A stretch of 64,000 nt of DNA from Xanthomonas nasturtii (GCF_001660815.1 NZ_LYMI01000045.1:1-64000); one strand, 5' to 3'; shown: positions 8,725 to 17,565, counted from the stretch's first letter. Notes: a model not told the origin generated them from the letters alone. Program-made: numbers and translations.

Positions 8725-8727
8725 TCA
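8686..8727. repeat. Short tandem repeats, GATTCCC x4 then GGCCTCA x2
   Basis: Four exact copies of GATTCCC (8686-8713) are followed directly by two copies of GGCCTCA (8714-8727). The second GGCCTCA contains the oxyR stop codon on the minus strand, so a 7-bp duplication has occurred at the very end of the gene. Confidence 0.85.
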
Positions 8728-9666
8728 GGCCGCAACCGCCTTCGGTCCTGTCGCAGGCTGATCCAGCGTAAACAAGCTGTCCGGCAATTCCTTGAACAAT
8801 TGCGACAGTTGCTCCAGGAACGCCGTCATCGCCGAGCTACGACGCCAGGCCATCGCGATACGGCGGCTGGGCTGCTTGTCTTCGCGGAAGCGAATCAAGC
8901 GGATGTTCTCCGAACGCGCAACCGGCGGCTTGACCGCAAGCAGTGGCAACAAGGTGACGCCGACATTGGCGGCCACCATCTGGCGCAGCGTTTCCAGGCT
9001 GGTCGCCTGAAATTCGGATTTTTCCAGTGCACCGGCCAGATGACAGACATCCAGTGCCTGCTCGCGCAGGCAGTGGCCGTCTTCCAGCAGCAGCAAACGC
9101 TGCTCGGACAGATCGTCCAGCGTCATGCTGTCGTGGCGCGAGAGCGGGTGGCCTTCCGGTACCGCCAGCACGAAGGGCTCTTCAAACAGAAATTCGGCAT
9201 GCAGTTGGTCGTCCTGCAATGGCAGCGCCAGCAGTGCGGCATCCAGGCGGCCTTCGCGCAGCTGGTGCACCAGCTGGTCGCTCTTCTCTTCGATCAACAG
9301 CAGTTCCAGACGCGGGAAGCGTTCGCGGATGCGTGGCACCACATGCGGCAACAGATATGGTGCCAGGGTAGGGAAGATGCCTAAACGCACGGTGCCGGCT
9401 TCCGGGTCCTGGCTGCGGCGTGCAGCTTCCTTCATCTGTTCCACTTCGGCCACGATGCTGCGCGCACGCACGGCAGCTTCGCGGCCGGCCGGGGTCAGCA
9501 TGACCTTGCGCGGCGCCCGTTCCACCAGCGACACGCCGAGCTCGTCTTCGAGTTTCTTGATCTGTGTGGATAGCGTTGGCTGACTGACAAAACACGCCGT
9601 CGCAGCACGGCCGAAGTGCTTGTGGTCGGCCAGGGCTACCAGATATTTCAGGTCACGCAGATTCAT
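8725..9666 (-). CDS. oxyR: Hydrogen peroxide-inducible LysR-type activator OxyR
   Basis: A 313-residue LysR-family regulator. The N-terminal winged HTH covers residues 1-60 (HFGRAATACFVSQPTLSTQI). The effector domain carries the redox pair Cys199 and Cys208 (EDGHCLREQALDVCHLAG), at exactly the positions used by OxyR to form the activating disulfide with peroxide. It activates ahpC and other peroxide-defence genes; the four-part site at 12228-12264 is its likely target. It lies 92 bp downstream of ahpF on the same strand and is probably co-transcribed with it, as reported for Xanthomonas. The terminator at 8600-8629 follows. Confidence 0.97.
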   Translation of the reverse strand: MNLRDLKYLVALADHKHFGRAATACFVSQPTLSTQIKKLEDELGVSLVERAPRKVMLTPAGREAAVRARSIVAEVEQMKEAARRSQDPEAGTVRLGIFPTLAPYLLPHVVPRIRERFPRLELLLIEEKSDQLVHQLREGRLDAALLALPLQDDQLHAEFLFEEPFVLAVPEGHPLSRHDSMTLDDLSEQRLLLLEDGHCLREQALDVCHLAGALEKSEFQATSLETLRQMVAANVGVTLLPLLAVKPPVARSENIRLIRFREDKQPSRRIAMAWRRSSAMTAFLEQLSQLFKELPDSLFTLDQPATGPKAVAA

Positions 9667-9758
9667 ATGCAGCAGCCTTCATTGCGGTGACGGGGAACTT
9701 GCTGGAGCGTGGTGCGAGCTTAGCGCCCGGGCTGGCCGGGCGCTTGCAAAGCGCTGGC

Positions 9759-11351
9759 TTATGCGGCCTGTGCCACGGCCTCGGCACTGGCCGGTGCGCT
9801 GGAGCGGATCAGGTGATCGAAGGCGCTCAGGGCTGCCTTGGAACCTTCGCCCATCGCGATCACGATCTGCTTGTACGGCACGGTGGTGGCGTCGCCTGCG
9901 GCGAACACGCCCGCTACATCGGTCTGGCCACGGTCGTCGACGATGATCTCGCCGCGCGGCGACAACGCCACCGTGCCGCGCAGGAACTCGGTGTTGGGCA
10001 GCAGGCCGATCTGCACGAACACACCTTCCAGGTCGACGTGCTGGATGTCGCCGCCGGTGCGGTCCTTGTAGACCAGGCCGGTGACCTTCTGCCCGTCGCC
10101 GAGCACTTCGGTGGTCTGCGCGCTGGTGATGATGCGCACGTTGTGCAGGCTGCGCAGCTTGCGCTGCAGCACTTCGTCGGCGCGCAGCTTGTCGTCGAAT
10201 TCCACCAGCGTGACATGCGCCACGATGCCGGCCAGGTCGATCGCCGCTTCCACGCCTGAATTGCCGCCGCCGATCACCGCCACGCGCTTGCCCTTGAACA
10301 GCGGGCCGTCGCAATGCGGGCAATAGGCCACGCCCTTGTTCTTGTACTGGTCTTCGCCGGGCACGTTCATCTGCCTCCAGCGCGCACCGGTGGACAGGAT
10401 CACGGTCTTGCTCTTGAGCGAGGCGCCATTGGCCAGCTTGATTTCGATCAGGCCATCGGCACCGGCCGGGATCAGCTGCTCGGCACGCTGCAGGTTCATG
10501 ATGTCCACGTCGTACTGGCGCACGTGCTGTTCGAGCGCCGCAGCCATCTTCGGGCCTTCGGTTTCCGGCACGGAGATGAAGTTTTCGATCGACATGGTGT
10601 CCAGCACCTGCCCACCGAAACGTTCGGCGGCCACACCGGTGCGGATGCCCTTGCGTGCGGCATAGACCGCCGCTGCCGAACCGGCCGGGCCACCGCCTAC
10701 CACCAGCACGTCGAAGGCGTCTTTGGCGGCGATTTTTGCGGCATCGCGCTTGGCGGCGTTGGTGTCGAGCTTGGCGACAATCTGCTCCAGCGTCATGCGG
10801 CCCTGGTCGAACAGCTCACCATTCAAGTACACGGTGGGCACCGACATGATCTGGCGGGTTTCCACTTCGTCCTGGAACCAGGCGCCGTCGATGGCGACAT
10901 GCTTGATGCGCGGGTTGAGCACGGCAGCCAGGTTCAGCGCCTGCACCACGTCCGGGCAGTTCTGGCACGACAGCGAGAAGTAGGTTTCGAACTGGTAGTC
11001 GCCATCCAGGTGCTGCACCTGCTCGATCAGCTCGGCAGTGGCCTTGGACGGGTGGCCGCCGACCTGCAGCAGTGCCAGCACCAGCGAGGTGAACTCGTGG
11101 CCCATCGGCAGGCCGGCAAAGCGCAGCGAGATGTCCTGGCCGGGCGAGGTCAGCGCGAACGAGGGCTTGCGCTGGTTGTCGTCGCGGTGGATGTCCAGGC
11201 TGATCTTGTCCGAGAGCAGCACCAGATCTTCGAGCAGGTCGAGCATTTCGCGCGAGCCGGTGCTGTCGTCGATCGAAGCATGGATCTGGATCGGGCGCGT
11301 CACCCGTTCCAGGTAGGCGGTCAGCTGGGTCTTGAGATTGGCATCCAACAT
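9759..11351 (-). CDS. ahpF: Alkyl hydroperoxide reductase subunit F
   Basis: A 530-residue flavoprotein disulfide reductase that passes electrons from NADH through FAD to AhpC. The N-terminal double-thioredoxin-fold domain has its active CxxC at Cys129/Cys132 ([11 protein letters not shown]). The thioredoxin-reductase-like body has the FAD Rossmann motif [12 protein letters not shown] (about 217-228) and its own CxxC at Cys344/Cys347 (AYCPHCDGP). A second nucleotide-binding motif ([12 protein letters not shown]) follows. All redox centres are intact and the length is normal. It lies between ahpC (212 bp upstream) and oxyR. Two strong hairpins in the ahpC-ahpF gap could lower its expression relative to ahpC. 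Confidence 0.97.
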   Translation of the reverse strand: MLDANLKTQLTAYLERVTRPIQIHASIDDSTGSREMLDLLEDLVLLSDKISLDIHRDDNQRKPSFALTSPGQDISLRFAGLPMGHEFTSLVLALLQVGGHPSKATAELIEQVQHLDGDYQFETYFSLSCQNCPDVVQALNLAAVLNPRIKHVAIDGAWFQDEVETRQIMSVPTVYLNGELFDQGRMTLEQIVAKLDTNAAKRDAAKIAAKDAFDVLVVGGGPAGSAAAVYAARKGIRTGVAAERFGGQVLDTMSIENFISVPETEGPKMAAALEQHVRQYDVDIMNLQRAEQLIPAGADGLIEIKLANGASLKSKTVILSTGARWRQMNVPGEDQYKNKGVAYCPHCDGPLFKGKRVAVIGGGNSGVEAAIDLAGIVAHVTLVEFDDKLRADEVLQRKLRSLHNVRIITSAQTTEVLGDGQKVTGLVYKDRTGGDIQHVDLEGVFVQIGLLPNTEFLRGTVALSPRGEIIVDDRGQTDVAGVFAAGDATTVPYKQIVIAMGEGSKAALSAFDHLIRSSAPASAEAVAQAA

Positions 11352-11504
11352 GGAAAACTCCTGGGAATGGGCAAGGGGAGGGCGTGGCGTGGCTGCCTTG
11401 GGGCAGGTCGCCGGGGAGGAAGGGAGTGAACCGCAGCCGGCGCGAGGTCGGGGTGCGTGCTGGCGATGGCTGGCGGGCAGCCCGGCACCGGCTCCGGTTC
11501 ACCC

Positions 11505-11551
11505 CCGGCCCGTGCGGGCCGGAGATGCTCCGACCTGGCGACAGGTCGGAG
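11505..11551 (-). promoter_or_regulatory. Two adjacent hairpins between ahpC and ahpF
   Basis: Hairpin 1: arms 11505-11511 (CCGGCCC) and 11516-11522. Hairpin 2: arms 11528-11536 (CTCCGACCT) and 11543-11551, both perfect. Neither is followed by a T-run on the minus strand, so they look like mRNA-stabilising or attenuating structures at the 3' end of the ahpC message. In other Xanthomonas ahpC is reported as a separate abundant transcript from ahpF-oxyR, which these would help explain. Confidence 0.55.
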
Positions 11552-11563
11552 ATGACAGCCAGC

Positions 11564-12127
11564 TTAGATCTTGCCGACCAGGTCCAGCGACGGAGCCAGG
11601 GTCTTGGCGCCTTCCTTCCACTTGGCCGGGCAGACCTGGCCAGGGTTGTTGGCCACGAACTGCGCGGCAGTGAGCTTGCGCAGCGTCTCGGTGACGTCGC
11701 GGGCGATCGAGTTGTCGTGGATTTCCAGGGTCTTGATCACGCCTTCCGGATTGATGATGAAGGTGCCGCGCAGGGCCAGGCCTTCTTCTTCAATGTGCAC
11801 GCCGAAGGCGCGGGTCAGCTTGTGGGTCGGGTCGCCGATCAGCGGGAATTGCGCCTTGCCCACGGCCGGCGAGGTTTCGTGCCACACCTTGTGCGAGAAG
11901 TGCGTGTCGGTGGTGACGATGTACACCTCGGCGCCAGCCTTCTGGAACGCGGCATAGTTGTCGGCGGCGTCTTCCACTTCGGTCGGGCAATTGAAGGTGA
12001 AGGCGGCCGGCATGAAGATCAGTACCGACCACTTGCCCTTCAGGCTGGCCTCGGTGACTTCGATGAAGTTGCCGTTGTGGTACGCATTCGCCTTGAACGG
12101 CTGGACCTGGGTGTTGATGAGAGACAT
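11564..12127 (-). CDS. ahpC: Alkyl hydroperoxide reductase subunit C (2-Cys peroxiredoxin)
   Basis: A 187-residue typical 2-Cys peroxiredoxin that reduces organic hydroperoxides, peroxynitrite and hydrogen peroxide. The peroxidatic cysteine is Cys47 in FTFNCPTE and the resolving cysteine is Cys166 in GQVCPAKW, both at the usual AhpC positions. A Gly-Gly-Leu-Gly motif is not obvious, and the C-terminal tail is the robust, enterobacterial-like type. It is recycled by AhpF, encoded next. The OxyR site at 12228-12264 lies about 100 bp upstream of its ATG, as expected for a peroxide-induced gene. Confidence 0.97.
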   Translation of the reverse strand: MSLINTQVQPFKANAYHNGNFIEVTEASLKGKWSVLIFMPAAFTFNCPTEVEDAADNYAAFQKAGAEVYIVTTDTHFSHKVWHETSPAVGKAQFPLIGDPTHKLTRAFGVHIEEEGLALRGTFIINPEGVIKTLEIHDNSIARDVTETLRKLTAAQFVANNPGQVCPAKWKEGAKTLAPSLDLVGKI

Positions 12128-12227
12128 TGAGTTTCCTCGTGCAATGAAAGGGGGGCGGGGGATGGAACAGTCGCCATGGTAGGCAGGATCGATAGATTCC
12201 TCAAATCGATTGATGGAATTGTATAGA

Positions 12228-12264
12228 TAGGCTTAGGCTATCAATTTTGTAGACGATGTCTAGC
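12228..12264 (-). promoter_or_regulatory. Probable OxyR binding site upstream of ahpC
   Basis: Four tetranucleotides sit at exact 7-bp spacing: ATAG (12228-12231), CTAT (12239-12242), GTAG (12250-12253) and CTAG (12261-12264). The OxyR consensus is ATAG-N7-CTAT-N7-ATAG-N7-CTAT. The half nearest ahpC is perfect; the far half has one mismatch in each block. The AT-rich DNA between the site and ahpC would hold the promoter. Confidence 0.8.
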
Positions 12265-12328
12265 GCAACCGCGGCAACGTCATCGCCGATAATGGTCAGC
12301 CGATGTTGCGCAGGAGTGAACAGCCCGT

Positions 12329-13189
12329 ATGTCCGACGATCTCGCCGCCATTCCCGCCGATCAGTTGCTGCGGCGGGCCACCGAGCGGATCGAGCGCTGC
12401 GATGCGGAGCCACTGCTGCTGCATGCATTGGGGCGCGATCGCGCCTGGTTGTTCATGCACGGGCGCGATCCGCTGCCTCTATCGGTGGCGCAGGCGTTCG
12501 AGTCTCTGGTTCAGCGGCGCGAGGCGGGCGAGCCGGTGGCCTATCTGACCGGCTCGCGCGGCTTCTGGACGCTGGATCTGGCGGTTTCGCCGGCCACGCT
12601 GATCCCGCGTGCCGACACCGAGCTGCTGGTCGAGCTTGCTCTGGAACGCTTCGACAGCGTGCCGGGCCGTCGCGCCGCCGATCTGGGCACCGGCAGCGGC
12701 GCGATTGCGCTGGCCATCGCCAGCGAACGCCGGCAGGCGCAGGTGATCGCCACCGATGCCAGCGCCGCGGCGCTGGCGATGGCCCAACGCAATGCCCACA
12801 GCCATGGGTTAGGCAATGTCGACTGTCGGCTGGGTAGCTGGTTCGCGCCGTTGGCCGCCGAGGCGTTCGACCTGATCGTCAGCAACCCGCCGTATATCGC
12901 TGCGCACGACCCGCATCTGCACCAGGGCGATCTGCGCTACGAACCGGCCAGCGCACTGGCATCGGGCAGCGACGGGCTGGACGATATCCGCCTGATCGTG
13001 GCCGATGCGCCTGCGCATCTGCTGCCGGGCGGCTGGCTGCTGCTGGAGCACGGCTGGGACCAGGGCGTCGCCGTGGCCGAACTGCTGGCTGCGCGCGGTT
13101 TCGCCGCAGTGGCCACGCATCAGGATCTGGAGCAGCGCGACCGGGTGACGTTGGGTTGCTGGTCGCCAGCTGCGGGCCAGCGCGGCTGA
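12329..13189 (+). CDS. prmC: Release factor glutamine methyltransferase PrmC (HemK)
   Basis: A 286-residue S-adenosylmethionine-dependent methyltransferase that modifies the glutamine of the GGQ motif in RF1 and RF2. The N-terminal helical domain is followed by the SAM site [15 protein letters not shown] (about 117-131), and the substrate-binding NPPY motif is at residues 186-189. The [14 protein letters not shown] segment before the domain junction is typical. One of its substrates, RF1, is encoded by prfA at 46239-47324, far away. It is divergent from ahpC across the OxyR site region. The ATG follows an AGGAG box at a somewhat long distance. Confidence 0.93.
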   Translation: MSDDLAAIPADQLLRRATERIERCDAEPLLLHALGRDRAWLFMHGRDPLPLSVAQAFESLVQRREAGEPVAYLTGSRGFWTLDLAVSPATLIPRADTELLVELALERFDSVPGRRAADLGTGSGAIALAIASERRQAQVIATDASAAALAMAQRNAHSHGLGNVDCRLGSWFAPLAAEAFDLIVSNPPYIAAHDPHLHQGDLRYEPASALASGSDGLDDIRLIVADAPAHLLPGGWLLLEHGWDQGVAVAELLAARGFAAVATHQDLEQRDRVTLGCWSPAAGQRG

Positions 13190-13421
13190 CACAACGTAGC
13201 GCGTGGTTGTCCCGGTAAACGGACCCCGGGCTCCGCGCTGGAGTACGCGCGTTCGCTCTGCCGATGACACTGACTGATCGCGCGCCCTGGCGCCAAGCGC
13301 AAAAGCTTCGTTGCTTCCAATCTTCGCCCATGCCTCTGCAGCTGCGCTTTCGAACGCAAAGGGGCGCCTGGGTGCGTGCGCCGGCTGCCGATACACTAGC
13401 GGTTTCCCGCAGGACCGACGC

Positions 13422-14363
13422 ATGCGCACGCTCTATCCCGAGATCACGCCCTACGAGCAGGGCAGCCTGAAGGTCGACGACCGCCACACGCTGTATTTCG
13501 AGCAGTGCGGCAATCCGCAGGGTAAGCCGGTGGTGATGTTGCATGGCGGCCCGGGCGGCGGCTGCAACGACAAGATGCGGCGCTTCCACGACCCGGCCAA
13601 GTACCGCATCGTGCTGTTCGATCAGCGCGGTTCCGGCCGCTCCACGCCGCATGCCGATCTTGTCGACAACACCACCTGGGATCTGGTGGCCGATATCGAG
13701 CGTCTGCGCACGCATCTGGGCATCGACCGTTGGCAGGTGTTTGGCGGCAGCTGGGGCTCCACGCTGGCGCTGGCGTATGCGCAGACCCATCCGCAACAGG
13801 TCACCGAGCTGGTGCTGCGCGGCATTTTTTTACTGCGTCGCTTCGAGCTGGAATGGTTCTATCAGCAAGGCGCCAGCCGGTTGTTCCCGGATGCGTGGGA
13901 GCATTACGTCAACGCGATTCCGCCGGTGGAACGCGCCGATCTGATGTCCGCCTTCCATCGTCGTCTGACCAGCGATGACGAAGCCACGCGTCTGGCCGCA
14001 GCCAAGGCCTGGAGCGTGTGGGAAGGCGCCACCAGCTTTTTGCATGTGGACGACGACTTCGTCACCGGGCACCAGGACGCGCATTTCGCATTGGCGTTCG
14101 CGCGCATCGAGAACCACTATTTCGTCAACGGCGGTTTCTTCGAAGTGGAAGACCAGCTGCTGCGCGACGCGCACCGCATTGCCGATATCCCCGGGGTGAT
14201 CGTGCACGGCCGCTACGACGTGGTGTGCCCGCTGCAAAGCGCCTGGGACCTGCACAAGGTGTGGCCGAAGGCGCAGTTGCAGATCAGCCCGGCCTCCGGG
14301 CATTCGGCATTCGAGCCGGAAAATGTCGATGCGCTGGTGCGTGCGACCGATGGGTTTGCCTGA
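13422..14363 (+). CDS. pip: Prolyl aminopeptidase (proline iminopeptidase)
   Basis: A 313-residue alpha/beta hydrolase of peptidase family S33 that removes N-terminal proline. The nucleophile is Ser110 in GGSWGSTLALAYA, the oxyanion HGGPGGG motif is at about 41-47, and the C-terminal HGRYDVVCP and GHSAFEP motifs carry the catalytic Asp and His. Length and residue numbering match the well-studied enzyme from Xanthomonas. The ATG at 13422 was chosen over an ATG 111 bases upstream in the same frame, which adds a peptide without family similarity. It is a single gene; the next genes are convergent. Confidence 0.95.
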   Translation: MRTLYPEITPYEQGSLKVDDRHTLYFEQCGNPQGKPVVMLHGGPGGGCNDKMRRFHDPAKYRIVLFDQRGSGRSTPHADLVDNTTWDLVADIERLRTHLGIDRWQVFGGSWGSTLALAYAQTHPQQVTELVLRGIFLLRRFELEWFYQQGASRLFPDAWEHYVNAIPPVERADLMSAFHRRLTSDDEATRLAAAKAWSVWEGATSFLHVDDDFVTGHQDAHFALAFARIENHYFVNGGFFEVEDQLLRDAHRIADIPGVIVHGRYDVVCPLQSAWDLHKVWPKAQLQISPASGHSAFEPENVDALVRATDGFA

Positions 14364-14408
14364 GCGATCGCGTCAGGCGCAGCAGGGTCATGCGCGTGCA
14401 TGACCCGG

Positions 14409-14534
14409 AGGAACGCGCTTGCGCGCGATGAGGCATTACCGCTAAAGCCTCGTCACCCGTAAGAGCGCGCTGGCGCGCGATGGAGCGTTACCGAGAACGC
14501 CCAATCGCGCGCCAGCGCGCTCCTTGTATCTACG
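14409..14534. repeat. GTAG/REP-like palindromic element between convergent genes
   Basis: A perfect 19-bp inverted repeat, 14463-14481 (GAGCGCGCTGGCGCGCGAT) and 14504-14522, with a 22-base spacer. A related half-element (ACGCGCTTGCGCGCGATG) sits just upstream at about 14412-14430. The same core occurs at 24817-24881. This is the type of hairpin dispersed in Xanthomonas and Stenotrophomonas as GTAG-containing REP elements. It may also terminate transcription from both sides. Confidence 0.75.
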
Positions 14535-14547
14535 GTGATTGCCGGTT

Positions 14548-15345
14548 TCAGTGCGGCAGCAGTGCCCGGGCCAGCGGCGGCAAAATGCGCGCCAGTCGCG
14601 CTGCCCAGGTGTGTTGTCCGGCCGCATCGGCAATCAGGTCCTGGCGGATTTCCAGTTCCACATGCAGCAGGCCGCGGCCTTCGCCATACACCGGAATCGC
14701 GTAGTCGCTGGTATCGCTGACCGCGTACGGCTGGTTGTCGCCCACCACCAGATCCGGCTCGCTGCGCAGGGCCTGCAGTAACCGGTGCGCCAGCCGCGTA
14801 TCGCGGTTGTACAGCACGCCTGCATGCCAGGGACGTGCATGGCCGGCCATGGTTGGGGTGAAGCTGTGCATCGACACCAGCAAGGTCGGTTGCCTGCGCT
14901 GCGCACGTACATCCAGCTCTGCCGCGATGCGCGCGTGGTACGGCGCGAAGATCGCCTCGATGCGCTGCCGCCGCGCGTCGGCAGACAGTTGCAGGTTGCC
15001 GGGAATCGCTGTGCCGTCGCTCACCTCCGGCATCAGGGTGGCGGAATCATGCGGGCGGTTGCAGTCGACCACTAGCCGCGAATAGGTCTGCGCGATGGCA
15101 ATGGCGTCCAGCGCATCGGCTAACAGCCGGGTGAGCTGCGCAATGCCGATATCCCAGCCGATATGGCGGTCCAGCTCAGCCTGCGGCAGGCCCAGGTTGG
15201 CCAGCCGTGCTGGCACGCGTTGACCGGCATGGTCGGCGATCAACAGCCATGGCGAGGCCGCCTGCGCGTTGTGCACCGTGAACGGTGCCGGATCTTCGGG
15301 GCCAAGCAAGGGGGCGACGACAGCGTCAGCCACGCGGGGTGCCAT
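14548..15345 (-). CDS. N-formylglutamate amidohydrolase family protein
   Basis: A 265-residue protein of the N-formylglutamate amidohydrolase family (zinc-dependent, hydrolyses N-formylglutamate or related formyl amides). Supporting segments are LLIADHAGQRVP, RHIGWDIGIAQL, SRLVVDCNRP, LVSMHSFTP and LHVELEIRQDLI. The acidic and His residues in these are the likely metal and substrate ligands. The ATG at 15345 overlaps the end of the NUDIX gene by 20 bp; the frame is open further upstream but there it lies inside the NUDIX gene. It is the last gene of a four-gene reverse operon. There are no histidine-utilisation genes around it, so a role in histidine degradation is not supported. Confidence 0.85.
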   Translation of the reverse strand: MAPRVADAVVAPLLGPEDPAPFTVHNAQAASPWLLIADHAGQRVPARLANLGLPQAELDRHIGWDIGIAQLTRLLADALDAIAIAQTYSRLVVDCNRPHDSATLMPEVSDGTAIPGNLQLSADARRQRIEAIFAPYHARIAAELDVRAQRRQPTLLVSMHSFTPTMAGHARPWHAGVLYNRDTRLAHRLLQALRSEPDLVVGDNQPYAVSDTSDYAIPVYGEGRGLLHVELEIRQDLIADAAGQHTWAARLARILPPLARALLPH

Positions 15346-15877
15346 CCAGTGCGTGATCGACCAGGTACAGGCCGGCCCACAGCTTGGGGTCCATCTGATA
15401 GCCCTCTGCCATCTTCTGCACCAGCCAGGCGCCGACCTGCGCGCGCGGGATCTCGTGCACGGTGATGTCTTCGCTGGCATCGCCGCCGCCTTCGCCGACC
15501 TTGCGCAGGCCGGTGGCGCGCACGAAGGCGATCTTCTCGCTGCTGGCACCGGCCGAGGTGGGGCCGATCATCAGCACTTCGGCATGCTCGGCGGTCCAGC
15601 CGGTTTCTTCTTCCAGTTCGCGGATGGCCGACAGCTCGATCGACTCGTCCGCATGCACATCGCCCACCAGCCCGGCCGGCATTTCGATGGTGCGCGCCTG
15701 CAGCGGGACGCGGAACTGTTCGACGAACAACATCGCATCGTCCGGTGTCACCGCCACGATGATCGCGGCCAGGCCGCCGGCATGCACACGCTCGGAATAT
15801 TCCCAGGTGCCACGCACGACCATGCGCTGATACTTGCCTTCGTAGACCACGGTGGGCGGGGTGTCGTGTCGGTTCAT
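15326..15877 (-). CDS. NUDIX hydrolase (ADP-ribose pyrophosphatase-like)
   Basis: A 183-residue NUDIX protein. The NUDIX box is complete: Gly72, five residues, Glu78, seven residues, then RELEEETGW (86-94). EMPAGLVG immediately before it, and the N-terminal VVYEGKYQRMVV strand pair, resemble the ADP-ribose/nucleotide-sugar hydrolases of the NudF group. The exact substrate is not decided. Its ATG overlaps the stop of the exonuclease gene by 4 bp, and its end overlaps the amidohydrolase by 20 bp, so translation of the cluster is probably coupled. Confidence 0.88.
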   Translation of the reverse strand: MNRHDTPPTVVYEGKYQRMVVRGTWEYSERVHAGGLAAIIVAVTPDDAMLFVEQFRVPLQARTIEMPAGLVGDVHADESIELSAIRELEEETGWTAEHAEVLMIGPTSAGASSEKIAFVRATGLRKVGEGGGDASEDITVHEIPRAQVGAWLVQKMAEGYQMDPKLWAGLYLVDHALDGTPRG

Positions 15878-16860
15878 GGGTAGGTGCCTTGAGACAGGGA
15901 AGCGGGAGGTGGTGGCAGCGCGGCGCCGTCGCACACGGCCAGCAGGCGCCGGCGTGTGAGTGGCCCGAAGCGCAGGCTGTCGCACAAGCCGATCAGCATG
16001 TCCGCATCTGCCTGCACGCGCGTGAAGCCGGCGTCGGTCAAGCCCAGCGGTGCATCCAGTGCGATGGTGGTGAGCTGGCGCCACAGCAGCGCATGGTCGC
16101 GTTGTTCGCGCAGCCGCACGGCCATTTGCGCGGCGCCGCGCAAGCGCAGGAACGGGATCTCGTCGATGCGTTCCAGCAGCGCATCCAGGCTGCCGAAATG
16201 CGCCAGCAGTACGGCCGCCGATTTGGCACCGATGCCGGTGATGCCGGGAATGTTGTCGATCGCATCGCCGCACAGCGCCAGGTAGTCAGCGATCTGATGC
16301 GCATGTACGCCGTGGCGGGCCTTCACGCCATCCATGCCCCAGCGCAGGTTGCGCGCGTAATCCCACTGTTCGTCGTGTTCGAGCAGCAGCTGCGACAGGT
16401 CCTTGTCGGCCGACACGATGACCCCGCGCAAGCCTTGCGCGCGCACGCTGTGCAAGGCGCTGCCTATGAGATCGTCGGCCTCGTACTCGCGGTGGGCCAG
16501 CACGCTCAGGCCCAGCGCTGCGCAGAGCGCCTTGCAATGCGCAAACTGGCGCCGCAGCGCATCCGGCGCCGGCTCGCGGTTGCCCTTGTAAGCGGGGTAG
16601 ATCGCATGCCGGAAACAGCTATCCAGGGCTTCGTCGAAGGCAATGGTGATGTGCTGCGGGCGCTCGCGTTCCAGCAGGTCCAGCAGAAACCGCGCAAAGC
16701 CGTGCACCGCGTTGGTCGGCCAGCCTTGCGCGTCCTGAAACTCGTCCGGGATGGAATGCCAGGCACGGAACACGTACAGGCTGGCATCGATCAGATACAG
16801 CGGCTCCGGGCGCGGACCGCCCGGCAATGCCGCGGCAATGGCGCCCGGCAGCGTGCTCAC
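15874..16860 (-). CDS. 5'-3' exonuclease, PIN/FEN type (Pol I N-domain-like)
   Basis: A 328-residue stand-alone 5'-3' exonuclease/flap nuclease like the N-terminal domain of DNA polymerase I. Acidic metal ligands are in YLIDASLYVFR, TIAFDEALDS, EYEADDLIG and VSADKDLSQLL. The H3TH DNA-binding part is DYLALCGDAIDNIPGITGIG followed by KSAAVLLAHFGSL. The GTG at 16860 is chosen because it overlaps the nitroreductase stop as GTGA, the same coupling as the next junction; the frame is open upstream but lies inside the nitroreductase gene. Stand-alone forms process flaps or RNA-DNA junctions; here the partner genes give no clearer hint. Confidence 0.88.
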   Translation of the reverse strand: MSTLPGAIAAALPGGPRPEPLYLIDASLYVFRAWHSIPDEFQDAQGWPTNAVHGFARFLLDLLERERPQHITIAFDEALDSCFRHAIYPAYKGNREPAPDALRRQFAHCKALCAALGLSVLAHREYEADDLIGSALHSVRAQGLRGVIVSADKDLSQLLLEHDEQWDYARNLRWGMDGVKARHGVHAHQIADYLALCGDAIDNIPGITGIGAKSAAVLLAHFGSLDALLERIDEIPFLRLRGAAQMAVRLREQRDHALLWRQLTTIALDAPLGLTDAGFTRVQADADMLIGLCDSLRFGPLTRRRLLAVCDGAALPPPPASLSQGTYP

Positions 16861-17432
16861 GGAGTCCAGTCGCGCAGCAACGCACGCGGGTCCGGGCGCT
16901 CGCGTTCGGGCACCTGCATGCGCGGCGTGCCGATATGGATGAAGCCGGCGATGCGCTCGTTTTCTTCCAGGCCCAGATAGCCGGTGACGGCCGGGTCGTA
17001 GGCCATCCATGCGCTCAACCACTGCGCACCGAAGCCATGCGCCTGCGCTGCCTGCAGCAATGCAAAGCACACGCAGCCGGCGGTCAGCAGTTGCTCCTGC
17101 ACGGGCACCTTGTGCTCCGGGCGTAGCGAGGCGATCACCACGATCGCCACCGGCGCGTCGCTGAAGCGTCCACGTTCCTTGGCAATGGCCGCCGGCGATG
17201 CCAGCGGGTCGGCGGCCTGGGTGCGTTCGGCGAGGAAATCTCCCAACGCCTGGCGTGCATCGCCGCTGATACGCAGAAAGCGGAACGGCACCAGCTTGCC
17301 GTGGTCGGGCACGCGCACCGCCGAGGTGAGCATGCGCAACAGGGTGTCTTCATCCGGGCCGGGCTCGCCGAGCTGTTTGGAGGGGACCGAGCGGCGCGCG
17401 TCCAGCGCCTGGAGCGAATACGGTGCGTGCAT
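16857..17432 (-). CDS. Nitroreductase family protein (YdjA-like)
   Basis: A 191-residue FMN-dependent nitroreductase-fold protein. The N-terminal LDARRSVPSKQLGEPGP is the typical 'RRS' FMN-phosphate contact of this family. The SAVRVPDHGKLVPFRFLRI and GAQWLSAWMAYDPAV segments are close to the short YdjA type, which acts as a dimer with FMN at the interface. The physiological substrate is unknown. It is the first gene of the overlapping four-gene operon (GTGA overlap with the exonuclease). Confidence 0.88.
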   Translation of the reverse strand: MHAPYSLQALDARRSVPSKQLGEPGPDEDTLLRMLTSAVRVPDHGKLVPFRFLRISGDARQALGDFLAERTQAADPLASPAAIAKERGRFSDAPVAIVVIASLRPEHKVPVQEQLLTAGCVCFALLQAAQAHGFGAQWLSAWMAYDPAVTGYLGLEENERIAGFIHIGTPRMQVPERERPDPRALLRDWTP

Positions 17433-17565
17433 AGTTTGCGGTTCTGGGCAACGAATGCGCCAATTATAGACGGGCCCTTCCCAACGCCGGCCGCATGGTG
17501 GCCGGCCCCGCGATGCCTGCAGTTGTGGCCTCGCCCCTTCCTGCCCGCTCTTTCAGCGTTGTCCG

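Noticed and set aside
14548-15549. 333-codon version of the N-formylglutamate amidohydrolase
   Set aside because: The first 68 codons lie inside the NUDIX gene in another frame and show no similarity; ATG 15345 gives the normal domain start.
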